This document shows positions 43,801 to 53,317 of a stretch of 58,565 nt of DNA, one piece after another; positions within the stretch are counted from its first letter, which is position 1, and every line of letters starts with the position of its first letter. The stretch covers positions 1 through 58,565 of the forward strand of contig CACYXE010000030.1 in the NCBI GenBank assembly GCA_902778275.1. Reading direction: 5' to 3'. The position numbers and the translations under genes were made by a program. The notes under the pieces were generated by a model. The model was not told the DNA's origin, ran no database searches, and worked only from the letters and a program-made list of their open reading frames with translations. The DNA comes from Oscillospiraceae bacterium. GTDB lineage: Bacteria > Bacillota > Clostridia > Oscillospirales > Oscillospiraceae.

Positions 43801-45513
43801 ATGACGCCGAAAGAGATATTTCTGGAATTGCTCAAGCCCGACGGCAAGCCCGAACGGCAGTTGAAACAGTATGAGGCCCTGCACCTGGTGCTCACCGACC
43901 CCATCAACGGCTATCTGCGCGGCAATCGGGTCAAGGGCAGCGTCAGCAAGGACCGCTGGGGCACCACCATCCTCTTCCCGGAGGACGCCCCCGGCGCCAC
44001 GCCCCATATCACAGCCACGGACAAGGTCTGTCCCGACGTGACCCATTGGCGGGACTATGTCCATGCCCCGGATCTGATCGCCAACTGCGGCGAGGGCTGG
44101 GAGGCCTGCGCCCGGCAGGCCCGTGAGATCGCCGGGGACCGGAAGCTGGTCTGCGGCTTTATGGGCACCGGCATCTTCGAGCAGACCCACTTCCTGATGG
44201 GCTTCGAGGATACCCTCACCGGCTTTTACGAGCATCCGGACGAGATGCACGAGCTGATCGAGTACATCACCGAGTACCGCCTGCAGTACGTGAAGCTACT
44301 GGTCGAGAACCTGCGTCCTGACGCCATCTTTTCCCACGACGACTGGGGCGCCAAGGAAGCCCTGTTCATGAAGCCCGAGATGTGGCGAGAGTTTTATAAA
44401 GAGCCCTATCGCCGCTTCTACGGCTACATTCGCGACCAAGGGGTCATCACCATCCACCATGCGGATTCCTACCTGGCCCCCATCGTGGAGGATATGATCG
44501 AGGTGGGCATCCAGGTCTGGCAGGGAACGCTGCCGGAAAACGACATCCCTGCCCTGCAAAAGCAGCTGAAGGGCCGGATGGTGCTGATGGGCGGCATCGG
44601 CGCCGCCATCGACCGGCCGGACTCCACCGAGGAGGAGATCCGCCCCTATGTGCGCAAAGCCCTGCAGACTTATTGCCCCGGGGGGCACTACATCCCCAGC
44701 ATCACATATGGCATCATGGGCACCGTGTACCCGCATGTGGACCCCTTCATCGACGATGAGATCGACAGGTATAACGCGGGCATCCATATGCCCGTTGAGG
44801 ATCTTCCTGCCGTGCCCCGCAGACAGCGGGCAAAGCCCGTGGAGATCAGCACGCCCCAGGCGGAGGCCGCCGTGTCCGACGCGGTGCTGACCGACATGGG
44901 CGAGGCGCTCTGCCGCGGGCAGAAAAAGAAGGTGGCCGCCCTGTGCCAGAAGGCACTGGACAGCGGGATCGAAGCCCAGAGCATCGTGACCCAGGGGCTG
45001 ATGCCCGGCATGAACAAGCTGGGCGAGGACTTCTCGGCGGGCCGCGCTTTTGTCCCCGAGATGCTGATGGCCGCCCGCTGCATGAACGCCGCCATGGAGC
45101 TGCTCAAGCCCCACCTGGTAGGCGAGACCGCCGTTTCCGCCGGCCGCGTCTGCCTGGGTACCGTGCGGGGCGACCTGCACGATATCGGCAAGAATCTGGT
45201 CAAGATCATGATGGAAGGGGCCGGGCTGGAGGTCGTGGACCTGGGCGTGGACGTGGCGCCGGAGGTTTTTATACGCACCGCCATCGAGCAGAACTGCGAT
45301 CTGATCGCCTGCTCCTCCCTGCTGACCACCGCCATGAACGAGATGCGCAGCGTGGTCCGTATGGCCAATGAGGCCGGGATCCGGGACAAGGTGAAGATCA
45401 TGGTGGGCGGCGCGCCCATCACCCAGAGCTTCTGTGATGAGATCGGCGCCGACGCCTATACAGACGACGCCGCCACCGCCGCCCGGGTGGCCATCGGCCT
45501 GCTGAGCGCATAA
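43801..45513 (+). CDS. Uroporphyrinogen-decarboxylase-family methyltransferase fused to a corrinoid-binding domain
   Basis: 570 residues. Residues about 1-350 match the UroD/MtaA-type barrel (MGTGIFEQTHFLMGFED, WQGTLPENDIPAL, GGHYIPSITYG). Residues about 365-570 are a corrinoid-binding domain with the B12-ligand motif DLHDIGKN (His460) preceded by a helical cap. This two-domain order is the one seen in chloromethane methyltransferase CmuA. The enzyme would move a methyl group from a donor to cobalamin. The acceptor is probably the homocysteine methyltransferase across the divergent promoter region and the reactivator is RACE. The donor is unknown. No separate methyl-folate transferase gene is seen. 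Confidence 0.85.
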   Translation: MTPKEIFLELLKPDGKPERQLKQYEALHLVLTDPINGYLRGNRVKGSVSKDRWGTTILFPEDAPGATPHITATDKVCPDVTHWRDYVHAPDLIANCGEGWEACARQAREIAGDRKLVCGFMGTGIFEQTHFLMGFEDTLTGFYEHPDEMHELIEYITEYRLQYVKLLVENLRPDAIFSHDDWGAKEALFMKPEMWREFYKEPYRRFYGYIRDQGVITIHHADSYLAPIVEDMIEVGIQVWQGTLPENDIPALQKQLKGRMVLMGGIGAAIDRPDSTEEEIRPYVRKALQTYCPGGHYIPSITYGIMGTVYPHVDPFIDDEIDRYNAGIHMPVEDLPAVPRRQRAKPVEISTPQAEAAVSDAVLTDMGEALCRGQKKKVAALCQKALDSGIEAQSIVTQGLMPGMNKLGEDFSAGRAFVPEMLMAARCMNAAMELLKPHLVGETAVSAGRVCLGTVRGDLHDIGKNLVKIMMEGAGLEVVDLGVDVAPEVFIRTAIEQNCDLIACSSLLTTAMNEMRSVVRMANEAGIRDKVKIMVGGAPITQSFCDEIGADAYTDDAATAARVAIGLLSA

Positions 45514-45516
45514 ACA

Positions 45517-45580
45517 ACAATCGAACAGCAAAGCACCGCTGGGATCCAACCGGGACCCCAGCGGTGCTTTGCTGTTGTTC
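45517..45580. terminator. Bidirectional terminator between converging genes
   Basis: AACAGCAAAGCACCGCTGGG (45524-45543) pairs with CCCAGCGGTGCTTTGCTGTT (45557-45576). It serves the plus-strand corrinoid gene and the minus-strand racemase-like gene. Confidence 0.85.
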
Positions 45581-46424
45581 ATTTTACAAGCCTGGTCCTG
45601 CCATAGAGCCAGGTGCTGCCCTTTGCGGGATCGCTCTCCACCCGGAGAAGGCCGCCGGGCTGGCGCAGGCTCAGATCCACGGCCTTGCCCGTCCGGGCGG
45701 CCAGAACCATACCCACGGCGGAACTGCCGCTGGCACAGGCGTTTTCCCAGAACACGGTGCCGCTGCCGGGCACATAGACCAGCGGGGTCAGTTGACAGCC
45801 GTCTGCGTCTTCCTCCAGGAACATCAGCCCCAGGCAATCCGCCGCAAGCTCTCTGCACCAGGTCCGCACAGCTTCTTCAGCAGCTGCCCGGTCCTTTTTC
45901 ATGGAAAAAAAGACGGAGCCGGATTCAACGATGAGGTGAGATATTCCCTCCATGCGGACCAGCGGAAGCTCGCCGCGGCGATCCGCAAAGCGAAGCTCCT
46001 TCTCTTCCGCAGACTGCGCCGGGGGCATGCGCACCGCGGCGCGGAAGCTGTCTGCACCCGTACGACACAGGCGCACTTCCACCGGCTCGGCCGCCCCGGA
46101 CACCCGGAGACGGATGGTTTCCTGCTGCGGGGTCTCTTGTCCGCAGCGCAGCAGAAGCAGCGCCGCGGCGCTCATGGCCGCGTTGCCGCAGAACTCTCCG
46201 CCCGCCATGCGGAGCTCCGGAACGGATCCGTCCACCCCCGCAGGGTCCGGAAAACGCACAAAGCCTACCTGCTCCACCCCCGGGTGCCGCGCCATAAGCG
46301 CCGCGGCCACAGCCGGCTGCCGCTCGATGGGGACAGGGCTTTCCACCAGGGCGGTAATGTTACCCGTGGGGTCGAAAATACTGTATTGCAGGGGATCGCC
46401 CTGTGTACTCAACTCTCTGCTCAT
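45579..46424 (-). CDS. DapF-like amino-acid racemase/epimerase
   Basis: 281 residues. Two Cys in the typical setting of cofactor-independent epimerases: [11 protein letters not shown] (Cys79) and [12 protein letters not shown] (Cys230). These two thiols would take and give the alpha proton. The sequence does not look like classic DapF throughout, and the gene is the last one of an amino-acid ABC operon, overlapping the ATPase by four bases. It is therefore more likely to act on an imported amino acid (for example a histidine racemase-type enzyme) than in lysine biosynthesis. Substrate unknown. Confidence 0.7.
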   Translation of the reverse strand: MSRELSTQGDPLQYSIFDPTGNITALVESPVPIERQPAVAAALMARHPGVEQVGFVRFPDPAGVDGSVPELRMAGGEFCGNAAMSAAALLLLRCGQETPQQETIRLRVSGAAEPVEVRLCRTGADSFRAAVRMPPAQSAEEKELRFADRRGELPLVRMEGISHLIVESGSVFFSMKKDRAAAEEAVRTWCRELAADCLGLMFLEEDADGCQLTPLVYVPGSGTVFWENACASGSSAVGMVLAARTGKAVDLSLRQPGGLLRVESDPAKGSTWLYGRTRLVK

Positions 46425-47209
46425 GCCCGCTCGAACACCCGCAGGAACTGCTTGGTCCGCTCTTCTTTGGGATTGTCAAAGACCTCCAGCGGGTCGCCCT
46501 GCTCCACGATCACGCCGCCGGCCATGAAGATGACGCGGTTGCTCACCGCTTTGGCGAAAGGCATCTCGTGGGTGACCACCACCATGGTCATCTTCTCATC
46601 CGCCAGCTGGCGGATGACCTTCAGCACCTCACCGGTCAGTTCCGGGTCCAGGGCCGAGGTGGGCTCGTCGAAGAACAGGATCTCCGGCTTCATGGCCAGG
46701 GCGCGGGCGATGGCCACACGCTGCTGCTGGCCGCCGGACAGTTGATAGGGATAGGCGTATTCCTTGCCGTCCAGTCCCATTTTTTTGATCAGCTCAAAGG
46801 CACGCTCCTGGACTTCCTCCTTGTCTTCTCCGTGGAGGATCGGCGCCTCCGAGATATTCTTCATGACCGAATAATGGGGAAACAGCTGAAAGTTCTGAAA
46901 CACCAGTCCGAACCGGGTCCGAAAGCGATTGAGCTCCGCCTTGGAAGCATAGACACCGTCCCGCAGCGCATACTGTCCGTCATACAGGATATCTCCGCCC
47001 TCTGCAAATTCCAGGAAAGAAGCGCAGCGCAGCAGCGTCGACTTCCCGGAGCCGGAGGGACCGATGATGGAGACCACGTTTCCCCTGTCCACCGACAGGG
47101 AGATGTCCTTTAAAACCGAGAGAGAACCGAATGATTTCTGAAGGCTGCGGATGCCGAGAATACTGGGCTGTCCGCCGCCGTCTGTCATATTGATCTTATC
47201 CTCTGCCAT
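46421..47209 (-). CDS. Polar amino-acid ABC transporter ATPase
   Basis: 262 residues. Walker [11 protein letters not shown]-loop FQNFQLFPH, signature LSGGQQQR, Walker [12 protein letters not shown] and switch THEMPF are all seen. It belongs to the GlnQ/HisP type. Neighbouring permease and solute-binding genes form the rest of the transporter. The following gene overlaps by four bases. Confidence 0.93.
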   Translation of the reverse strand: MAEDKINMTDGGGQPSILGIRSLQKSFGSLSVLKDISLSVDRGNVVSIIGPSGSGKSTLLRCASFLEFAEGGDILYDGQYALRDGVYASKAELNRFRTRFGLVFQNFQLFPHYSVMKNISEAPILHGEDKEEVQERAFELIKKMGLDGKEYAYPYQLSGGQQQRVAIARALAMKPEILFFDEPTSALDPELTGEVLKVIRQLADEKMTMVVVTHEMPFAKAVSNRVIFMAGGVIVEQGDPLEVFDNPKEERTKQFLRVFERA

Positions 47210-47221
47210 GTTTCTTCCCTC

Positions 47222-47869
47222 TCACTTATAATAATCCAATCGCTTTTCCGCACGCCCCATCACATAGTCCACGATCACGTTGAAGAGATAGTAGAACACG
47301 CCGGCCACGAGGAAGGGCATGAAGCTCGTCTGGGAATTCGCGATCTGTTTGCCGATGGTGAACATCTCCTGATAGGAGACCGTAAAGGCCATGGAGGTAT
47401 CCTTTACCAGCGTGACGACTTCGTTCGTCACGCTGGGCATGATGCGCTTTACCACCTGCGGGAGGATGATCCGCATAAAGGTCTGGAATTTTGTATAGCC
47501 CAGGACCTCCGCCGCCTCGTACTGCCCGATCGGTATGGACTCGATCCCGCCCCGGTAGATCTCCGCAAAATAGGCTGCGTAGTTGATGGAGAAGGCGATC
47601 ACCACAGGGATCAGCTTGTTTCGGGCCACCGTTGTGCCGAACAGATAGTATGGTCCATACGTGACCGCCAGCAGCTGCAGCATCAAAGGCGTGCCGCGAA
47701 GCACCGTGATCACAAACCGCGTGATGGCGGAGACGACCTTGACCTTGCTCATACGGAGTAGAGCCACGATCATGCCCAGGGGAAGAGAAAACAGCACCGT
47801 CAGAAAAAAGATGGCGCAGGTCTTGCCCAGGCCTTCGCTCATCTTGATGATCATGGTCATTAACGACAT
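47222..47869 (-). CDS. Polar amino-acid ABC transporter permease
   Basis: 215 residues with several membrane helices and the GlnP/HisM-type sequence LRGTPLMLQLLAVTYGPYYL and YAAYFAEIYRGGIESIPIGQ (the EAA loop). It makes the membrane channel of the importer; a second copy would form a homodimer since no second permease is present. Twelve bases precede the ATPase. Confidence 0.92.
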   Translation of the reverse strand: MSLMTMIIKMSEGLGKTCAIFFLTVLFSLPLGMIVALLRMSKVKVVSAITRFVITVLRGTPLMLQLLAVTYGPYYLFGTTVARNKLIPVVIAFSINYAAYFAEIYRGGIESIPIGQYEAAEVLGYTKFQTFMRIILPQVVKRIMPSVTNEVVTLVKDTSMAFTVSYQEMFTIGKQIANSQTSFMPFLVAGVFYYLFNVIVDYVMGRAEKRLDYYK

Positions 47870-47902
47870 AAGGAACCCTCATTCCTCTAAAATACAGATT
47901 TG

Positions 47903-47932
47903 CCCGAAAGCGCAGGAAACTGCGCTTTCGGG
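47903..47932. promoter_or_regulatory. Intercistronic hairpin between binding protein and permease genes
   Basis: CCCGAAAGCGCAG and CTGCGCTTTCGGG form a perfect 13-bp stem around GAAA. There is no strong T run, so it may stabilise the upstream mRNA or attenuate transcription to give more binding protein than permease. Confidence 0.65.
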
Positions 47933-47974
47933 TCTTGGAATGCTATTGAGCTAAATCGCTTTGTCGCTCAGCCC

Positions 47975-48799
47975 TCAGTCGGCCAGGAAGATCAGGTTGT
48001 TGACGATCTCCGCATACTCGGGCTTGGCAGCAATCTCGGCATAGGTGCCGTTGGCTACCAGCTCCTGGATGGCCGCGTCCACCTGCGCGCAGAGCTCAGC
48101 GTCTCCGGAACGGAAAGCGATGCCGTACTGCTCGGCGCCCAGATTTTCATCGATGACAGCCAGGCCGTCATGCTCGGCCACATAGCTTGCGGCGACAGGC
48201 AGGTCAACGAACACCGCGTCAGCGGCGCCGCCTTCCAGCTCGGTGAAGCACTTGAGGAAGCTGTCACAGGTCATGACGGAACCAAAGGTGGCCGCCAGAT
48301 CCGCCAGATCGTCGTTCAGCAGCGATTCGCCGGAGGTGCCCAGCTGTACAGCCACGATCTTACCGGCCAGATCCGCGGAAGAAGTGAAGCCGCTGTCGGC
48401 CTTTACCACCAGGACCTGAGTGTTGTCATAGTAGGGCGCGGAGATCACATAGCCGGCTTCCTTCATGCTGTCGAGGATCGTCATGCCGGACCAGACACAG
48501 TCGCACTCCATGGAATCCAGCTGGACCAGCTTCTCATCCCAGTTGACACCGAAAATCTCAAGCTCCCAGCCCAGATAGTCGCAGACGGCCTGGCAGACTT
48601 CCACGTCAAAGCCGGTATAGTTGCCATCGTCCCCCAGATAGCTGAAGGGCGGGTACTCAGGGTCAATGCCCATGATAAACTTGGTGGTCTCGGCTTCGGC
48701 CGGGGCTGCGGCGGGGGCGGGGGCGGAAGCGGAGCTGCCGCAGGCGCACAGGGCGATTACCATCACCAGAGCCAGCAGCATTGCAAGAATCTTTTTCAT
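47975..48799 (-). CDS. Amino-acid ABC transporter solute-binding lipoprotein
   Basis: 274 residues. Start at ATG 48799 with GGAGG six bases upstream. The signal peptide ends in a lipobox (IALCACGSS). The PBP2-type fold is recognised by FIMGIDPEYPPFSYL, VQLGTSGES and DAVFVDLPVA. It captures a polar amino acid outside the cell for the permease and ATPase. Specificity cannot be read. Confidence 0.92.
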   Translation of the reverse strand: MKKILAMLLALVMVIALCACGSSASAPAPAAAPAEAETTKFIMGIDPEYPPFSYLGDDGNYTGFDVEVCQAVCDYLGWELEIFGVNWDEKLVQLDSMECDCVWSGMTILDSMKEAGYVISAPYYDNTQVLVVKADSGFTSSADLAGKIVAVQLGTSGESLLNDDLADLAATFGSVMTCDSFLKCFTELEGGAADAVFVDLPVAASYVAEHDGLAVIDENLGAEQYGIAFRSGDAELCAQVDAAIQELVANGTYAEIAAKPEYAEIVNNLIFLAD

Positions 48800-48837
48800 A
48801 GTTTTTCCTCCATTGTGCAAGAATAAATTGCATCAGT

Positions 48838-48865
48838 ATGATATCACATTAGCGAAATAAAGCAA
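48838..48865 (-). promoter_or_regulatory. Promoter of the amino-acid transporter operon
   Basis: TTGCTT (48860-48865), 16 bases, TATCAT (48838-48843) on the minus strand. Confidence 0.5.
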
Positions 48866-48882
48866 TAGCTTCCGACCGCTTC

Positions 48883-48903
48883 GCTGTGCAAATTTTGCAC
48901 AGC
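48883..48903. promoter_or_regulatory. 21-bp perfect palindrome, candidate operator
   Basis: GCTGTGCAAA, one T, TTTGCACAGC. Its centre (48893) lies about 60 bases before the expected transcription start of the transporter operon, a place typical of activator sites. It also lies just upstream of the iscR promoter. Confidence 0.65.
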
Positions 48904-48926
48904 ATTGGTTTTGCAAGAAATAGCAG

Positions 48927-48955
48927 TTTAATTCCTACTGATTTTCTGGTATATT
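48927..48955 (+). promoter_or_regulatory. iscR promoter with IscR-like box
   Basis: TTTAAT (48927-48932), 17 bases, TATATT (48950-48955). A box ATTCCTACTGATTTTCTGG (48931-48949) overlaps the promoter and resembles the box at the iscS promoter. Confidence 0.55.
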
Positions 48956-48980
48956 ACCGTTGGAAAACGGAGGTGATCCA

Positions 48981-49406
48981 ATGAACGTGACCAGCAAAGG
49001 GCGCTACGCGCTGCGTGTCATGCTGGACCTGGCCCAACACCCGGAGGACGGCTATGTGTCGCTGAAGACCGTGGCGGACCGGCAGGGCATTTCCATGAAA
49101 TATCTGGAGATGATCGTGGGCGGCCTGAAAAAGGCGGAGTTAGTGGACAGCACCCGCGGCAAGGAGGGCGGCTACAAGCTCAAGCGCAGCCCGGCGGACT
49201 ATAATGTGGGCGAGATCCTGCGCTCTCTGGAGGACAACCTGGCCCCGGTGGCCTGCATCAAGGACGGCAGCGTCCACTGTGAGCAGGCGTCCGCCTGCAT
49301 GACCATCCCCATGTGGAAGGAACTGGACGATATCACCAACGCCTATCTGGACGGCGTCACCCTGGAAGATCTGCTCACCGGCGAAAAATGGAAAGCCGGG
49401 CATTGA
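48981..49406 (+). CDS. iscR: Rrf2-family regulator, IscR-like
   Basis: 141 residues. Start at 48981 with GGAGGTGATCC just upstream. The winged HTH is at residues 1-70 (TSKGRYALRVMLDLAQHP, GISMKYLEMIVGGLKKA). Three cysteines, Cys92, Cys100 and Cys106, match the cluster-ligand pattern of IscR-type regulators. The gene lies in front of iscS and iscU, so it probably senses iron-sulphur status and represses the operon. A promoter for iscS overlaps its 3' end. Confidence 0.88.
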   Translation: MNVTSKGRYALRVMLDLAQHPEDGYVSLKTVADRQGISMKYLEMIVGGLKKAELVDSTRGKEGGYKLKRSPADYNVGEILRSLEDNLAPVACIKDGSVHCEQASACMTIPMWKELDDITNAYLDGVTLEDLLTGEKWKAGH

Positions 49407-49453
49407 CAAATCTCCAGACTGTGCTATAATTCCCATTGAATTAATAGGAATAC
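49403..49453 (+). promoter_or_regulatory. iscS promoter with IscR-like box
   Basis: TTGACA (49403-49408), 16 bases, TATAAT (49425-49430). ATTCCCATTGAATTAATAGG and following AATAC (49429-49453) has imperfect dyad symmetry (ATTCC...GGAAT) and overlaps the start site, as expected for repression. Confidence 0.75.
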
Positions 49454-49486
49454 TTTAAAACAAACCATATAGAAAGGACTATCGCC

Positions 49487-50674
49487 ATGTTTGTATACGC
49501 AGACAACGCAGCGACCACCAGCGTCAGCAAGACCGCGCTGGACGCCATGCTGCCCTATCTGACCGATTATTACGGCAATCCCTCAAGCCTCTATGCCTTC
49601 GGCCAGAAAGCCGCCGAGGCGCTTACCGCGGCCCGTGAGACCGTGGCCGCCTGCATCAACGCCGACCCCAAGGAGATCTACTTTACCTCCGGCGGCAGCG
49701 AGGCGGACAACCAGGCCATCGTTTCCGCCGCCCGGCTGGGCGCGCGCAAGGGCAAAAAGCACCTGATCTCCACCCAGTTCGAGCATCACGCGGTGCTGCA
49801 CACCCTGGCCAAGCTGGAGAAGGAGGGCTTTGAGGTCACCCTGCTGGATCCCCACGCCGACGGCGTGATCAAGGTAGAGGACGTGGAGGCCGCCATTCGG
49901 GAGGACACCGCCCTGGTGACCATCATGTTTGCCAACAATGAGATCGGCACCGTGCAGCCCATCGCCGAGATCGGCGCCCTCTGCCGCAGCAAGGGCGTCC
50001 CCTTCCACACCGACGCCGTCCAGGCCGCGGGCCATATGCCCATCGACGTGAAGGCCATGAACATCGACATGCTGTCCATGTCCGGCCACAAGTTCCACGC
50101 GCCCAAGGGTGTGGGCGTTCTCTTCGCCAGAAAGGGCATGCTGCTGACCAACATCATCGAGGGCGGCGCCCAGGAGCGCGGTAAGCGCGCCGGCACCGAA
50201 AACGTGGCCGGCATCGTGGCCATGGCCGCGGCGCTGAAGGAATCCTGCGACCACATGGAGGAGAACACCGCCAAGATCATCCCCATGCGCGACAAGCTCT
50301 TTGCGGAGCTTTCGAAGATCCCCCACAGCAAGATCAACGGCAGCCTGGAGCACCACGTGCCCGGCACCGTGAACATGTGCTTTGAGGGCATTGAGGGTGA
50401 GAGCCTGCTGCTGATGCTGGATGATCAGGGCATCTGCGCCTCTTCCGGTAGCGCCTGCACCTCCGGTTCCCTGGATCCCAGCCACGTGCTGCTGTCTATC
50501 GGCCTGCCCCACGAGGTAGCCCACGGCTCCCTGCGGCTGTCCATCGGCGAGTACAACACCATGGAACAGATCGACCACATCATCGAAGTGGTCCCCAAGG
50601 TGGTGGAGTATCTGCGGTCCATGTCCCCGGTGTGGGATGAGCTGCAGAAGGGCCAGCGCCAGCATTTGATTTAA
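49487..50674 (+). CDS. iscS: Cysteine desulfurase
   Basis: 395 residues. PLP-dependent enzyme that removes sulphur from cysteine for iron-sulphur cluster synthesis. Visible features are YADNAATT, the cofactor Lys202 in [22 protein letters not shown] and the active-site loop Cys324 in [15 protein letters not shown]. The following scaffold gene and the upstream IscR-like regulator confirm the role. AAAGGA lies upstream of the ATG. Length and motifs match NifS/IscS. Confidence 0.95.
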   Translation: MFVYADNAATTSVSKTALDAMLPYLTDYYGNPSSLYAFGQKAAEALTAARETVAACINADPKEIYFTSGGSEADNQAIVSAARLGARKGKKHLISTQFEHHAVLHTLAKLEKEGFEVTLLDPHADGVIKVEDVEAAIREDTALVTIMFANNEIGTVQPIAEIGALCRSKGVPFHTDAVQAAGHMPIDVKAMNIDMLSMSGHKFHAPKGVGVLFARKGMLLTNIIEGGAQERGKRAGTENVAGIVAMAAALKESCDHMEENTAKIIPMRDKLFAELSKIPHSKINGSLEHHVPGTVNMCFEGIEGESLLLMLDDQGICASSGSACTSGSLDPSHVLLSIGLPHEVAHGSLRLSIGEYNTMEQIDHIIEVVPKVVEYLRSMSPVWDELQKGQRQHLI

Positions 50675-50705
50675 TGAAACGGACTTATAACAGGAGGTAA
50701 GGATC

Positions 50706-51152
50706 ATGGCACTCTATAGTGAAAAAGTAATGGACCATTTCCGCAATCCCCGCAACGTGGGACAGATCGACGACGCCGACGGCATCGGTGAAGTGGGCAA
50801 CGCCAAGTGCGGCGACATCATGCGCATGTATATCAAAGTCGACGATGACAGCAAAGTCATCACCGACATCAAGTTCAACACCTTTGGCTGCGGCAGCGCC
50901 ATCGCCACCAGCTCTATGGCCACCGAGATGATCATGGGCAAGACCATCGACGAGGCGCTGGAGCTCTCGAACAAGGCCGTGGTGGAGGCTCTGGACGGGC
51001 TTCCCACCCACAAGATCCACTGCAGCGTCCTGGCCGAGCAGGCCGTGCGCGCCGCGGTCAAGGATTACTACGACCGCAAGGGCATCGAGTACAATCCCGA
51101 GGACTTCAAGGAGATCGAGGAAGACGAGCTGCACGAGCACTGCGGCCTGTAA
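50706..51152 (+). CDS. iscU: Iron-sulphur cluster scaffold, NifU/IscU N-terminal type
   Basis: 148 residues. The three conserved cysteines are Cys35 (NAKCGD), Cys62 (FGCGS) and Cys106 (IHCSVLA), the ligands of the nascent cluster. It receives sulphur from the preceding cysteine desulfurase, 31 bases upstream, and AGGAGG precedes the ATG. The C-terminal tail is acidic and His/Cys-containing (DELHEHCGL). Confidence 0.94.
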   Translation: MALYSEKVMDHFRNPRNVGQIDDADGIGEVGNAKCGDIMRMYIKVDDDSKVITDIKFNTFGCGSAIATSSMATEMIMGKTIDEALELSNKAVVEALDGLPTHKIHCSVLAEQAVRAAVKDYYDRKGIEYNPEDFKEIEEDELHEHCGL

Positions 51153-51164
51153 GCCCCAAATAAC

Positions 51165-51207
51165 AAAAGAACTGCTGTGAACGAAAAGGTTCACAGCAGT
51201 TCTTTTT
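51165..51207. terminator. Bidirectional terminator after iscU
   Basis: AAAAGAACTGCTGTGAAC pairs with GTTCACAGCAGTTCTTTT, with T runs on both strands, between converging iscU and metallophosphoesterase genes. Confidence 0.9.
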
Positions 51208-51218
51208 ATGGCCTTTTT

Positions 51219-51776
51219 TCAGCACTGGGGCAGCAGCTCGTCCAGGGTGCGGGGCGTGTAATCCATGTATGGGAGCATGGCGCCGGTGTTGGCCATGCGG
51301 CAGACGTCCTGCCGCACATACAGGTTCCGCATCAGGCGCTTGGCGTTCTCCGTGATGTTCCACTCATAGGAGCCGTGCACATGGCCGTAAAGGTGGTACC
51401 AGCCGAAATACTGGTCGTGAAAGGAGACCATGGGATAGTGGCAGAGGACCACATGGCGGCCCTCGTCCAGGACCTCCCGGTACTCGGCCACATCCTCCAG
51501 CAGGTCCCGCACGGCCTCCACCGCTGCGGCGTCGTCATGGTTGCCCAGGATCAGGGACTTTTTCCCGTTGAGCGCCGTCAGCAGCTCCCGCCAGCGCTCG
51601 GGCCCGCCGGCGCAGAAATCTCCCAGGATCCAAGTGCTGTCCTCCGGACCCACCACCCGGTTCCAGTTGGCGATCATGGTCTCGTTCATCTCCGCCACAC
51701 TGTTGAAGGGGCGGTTGTCGTAGGCGAGGATGCTCTCGTGATCAAAGTGCATATCCGCGATGTATCGAATGGTCAT
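51219..51776 (-). CDS. Metallophosphoesterase
   Basis: 185 residues. Calcineurin-like phosphoesterase motifs D8-x-H10, GDF (Asp53), GNHD (residues 78-81), His113 in VLCHYPM and GHVH at 131-134 are all present. Two metals are expected in the site. It is the last gene of the peptide-transporter operon, six bases after the ATPase. Substrate unknown. Confidence 0.88.
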   Translation of the reverse strand: MTIRYIADMHFDHESILAYDNRPFNSVAEMNETMIANWNRVVGPEDSTWILGDFCAGGPERWRELLTALNGKKSLILGNHDDAAAVEAVRDLLEDVAEYREVLDEGRHVVLCHYPMVSFHDQYFGWYHLYGHVHGSYEWNITENAKRLMRNLYVRQDVCRMANTGAMLPYMDYTPRTLDELLPQC

Positions 51777-51782
51777 GGCTTC

Positions 51783-52526
51783 TCACTCCGCCGCGGCCAG
51801 CAGCCGCTTGGTATAGTCTTCCCTGGGATGGTTGAACACTTCCTCCACGCTCCCCTGCTCCACGATGCGGCCGCGCTTCATCACCAGTACCCGGTCGCAG
51901 AGCTGATAGACCACGTTCAGGTCGTGGGAGATGAACAGATAGCTCAGATCCAGCTCCTCCCGCAGCTCCCGCAGCAGCCGCAGGATCTGGGCCTGGATGG
52001 TCACGTCCAGGGCGCTGACCGGCTCGTCCGCGATGAGGAAGCGGGGACGGCGGATCAGGGCCGCCGCGATGCTGACGCGCTGGCGCTGGCCGCCGGACAG
52101 CTCGTCCGGCTTGGCCTTCAGGACTTCCTCAGGCAGCTCCACCCGCTCCAGCATCTCCCGGACACGGCGCTTGCGCTCGGCGGCGTCGTACTTCCCGTAG
52201 ATGCGCAGCGGCTCCTCGATGGACCACTCCACGGTATAGGCGGGATTCAGGGAGCTGTAGGGGTCCTGAAAGATGATCTGGGGCCGGGGCGAATGGTGGA
52301 TCACTTCCCCCTCCTCGGGCTCCATAAGCCCCAGGATGATCTTGGCCAAAGTGGATTTGCCGGTTCCGCTCTCGCCCACCAGGCCCAGGATCTCCCCGTT
52401 GCGCACCACAAAATCCACGTCGTGCAGGACTTCCTTATAGGCTTTGGAGCGGCCGAACAGGCTGTTGGGCCGGTAGCCGCCGCTGACATGGCGGACTTCC
52501 AGGATCAGATCGTTGTCTTCGCTCAT
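51783..52526 (-). CDS. Oligopeptide/nickel-type ABC transporter ATPase (second)
   Basis: 247 residues of the OppF/DppF type. Walker [11 protein letters not shown]-loop [12 protein letters not shown], signature LSGGQRQR and Walker [12 protein letters not shown]. It overlaps the preceding ATPase gene by four bases. It drives import with the other ATPase. Confidence 0.93.
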   Translation of the reverse strand: MSEDNDLILEVRHVSGGYRPNSLFGRSKAYKEVLHDVDFVVRNGEILGLVGESGTGKSTLAKIILGLMEPEEGEVIHHSPRPQIIFQDPYSSLNPAYTVEWSIEEPLRIYGKYDAAERKRRVREMLERVELPEEVLKAKPDELSGGQRQRVSIAAALIRRPRFLIADEPVSALDVTIQAQILRLLRELREELDLSYLFISHDLNVVYQLCDRVLVMKRGRIVEQGSVEEVFNHPREDYTKRLLAAAE

Positions 52527-53317
52527 GCCGTCTCCTTTCCGTGGCGGGTGGGGATCGCCTCGATCAGCTTCTTGGTATAGGGGTGCTGGGGGTGGAAGAA
52601 CACGTCTTCGGTATTGCCGACCTCCACCAGAACCCCCTTCTGCATCACCGCCACCTGGGAGCAGAGCTTGCGCACCACGTTCAGGTTGTGGGAAATGAAG
52701 AGCATGGAGATCCCCCGCTCCCGGTTGAGCTTTTTCAGCAGCTCCAGGATCTGGGCCTGGATGGTCACGTCCAGGGCCGTGGTGGGCTCGTCCAGCAGCA
52801 GCAGCTCCGGCTCGATGACGATGGCCGCGGCGATCATGGCGCGCTGCAGCATGCCGCCGGACAGCTCATGGGGATATTTATGGTAGACCGCCTCCGGGTC
52901 CTGCAGCTCCACGGATTCCATGGCCTGCAGCACACGCCGTTTCCTCTCCTCCTTGCTCAGGTCGGTGTGGATGCGCAGCACCTCGCCCACCTGCTCGCCT
53001 ACCCGCATCAGCGGATCCATGGCGCTCATGGGCTCCTGGAACACCACGCCGATCTTCTTGCCCTGGATCCGGCGCAGAAGCGCCCGGTCCGCGTGGAGCA
53101 GGTCCTCCCCGTCCAGCAGGATATCACCGGAGAGGGTACACTGCTTACGGGGCAGCAGGCCGGCGACGCTCATGGCGGTCACGGACTTGCCGCTGCCGCT
53201 CTCGCCCACCAGGCCCAGGATCTCTCCGTCCTCAATGCGCAGGGAAACGCCGGAGACCGCTTCCCGGTCCCGGCTGTGAAATTTCACATGCAGATCTCTG
53301 ATCTCCAGCATGGTCAC
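52523..53317 (-). CDS. Oligopeptide/nickel-type ABC transporter ATPase (first)
   Basis: 264 residues of the OppD/DppD type. Walker [11 protein letters not shown]-loop [13 protein letters not shown], signature LSGGMLQR and Walker [12 protein letters not shown]. It overlaps the permease gene by four bases. Confidence 0.93.
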   Translation of the reverse strand: MTMLEIRDLHVKFHSRDREAVSGVSLRIEDGEILGLVGESGSGKSVTAMSVAGLLPRKQCTLSGDILLDGEDLLHADRALLRRIQGKKIGVVFQEPMSAMDPLMRVGEQVGEVLRIHTDLSKEERKRRVLQAMESVELQDPEAVYHKYPHELSGGMLQRAMIAAAIVIEPELLLLDEPTTALDVTIQAQILELLKKLNRERGISMLFISHNLNVVRKLCSQVAVMQKGVLVEVGNTEDVFFHPQHPYTKKLIEAIPTRHGKETA

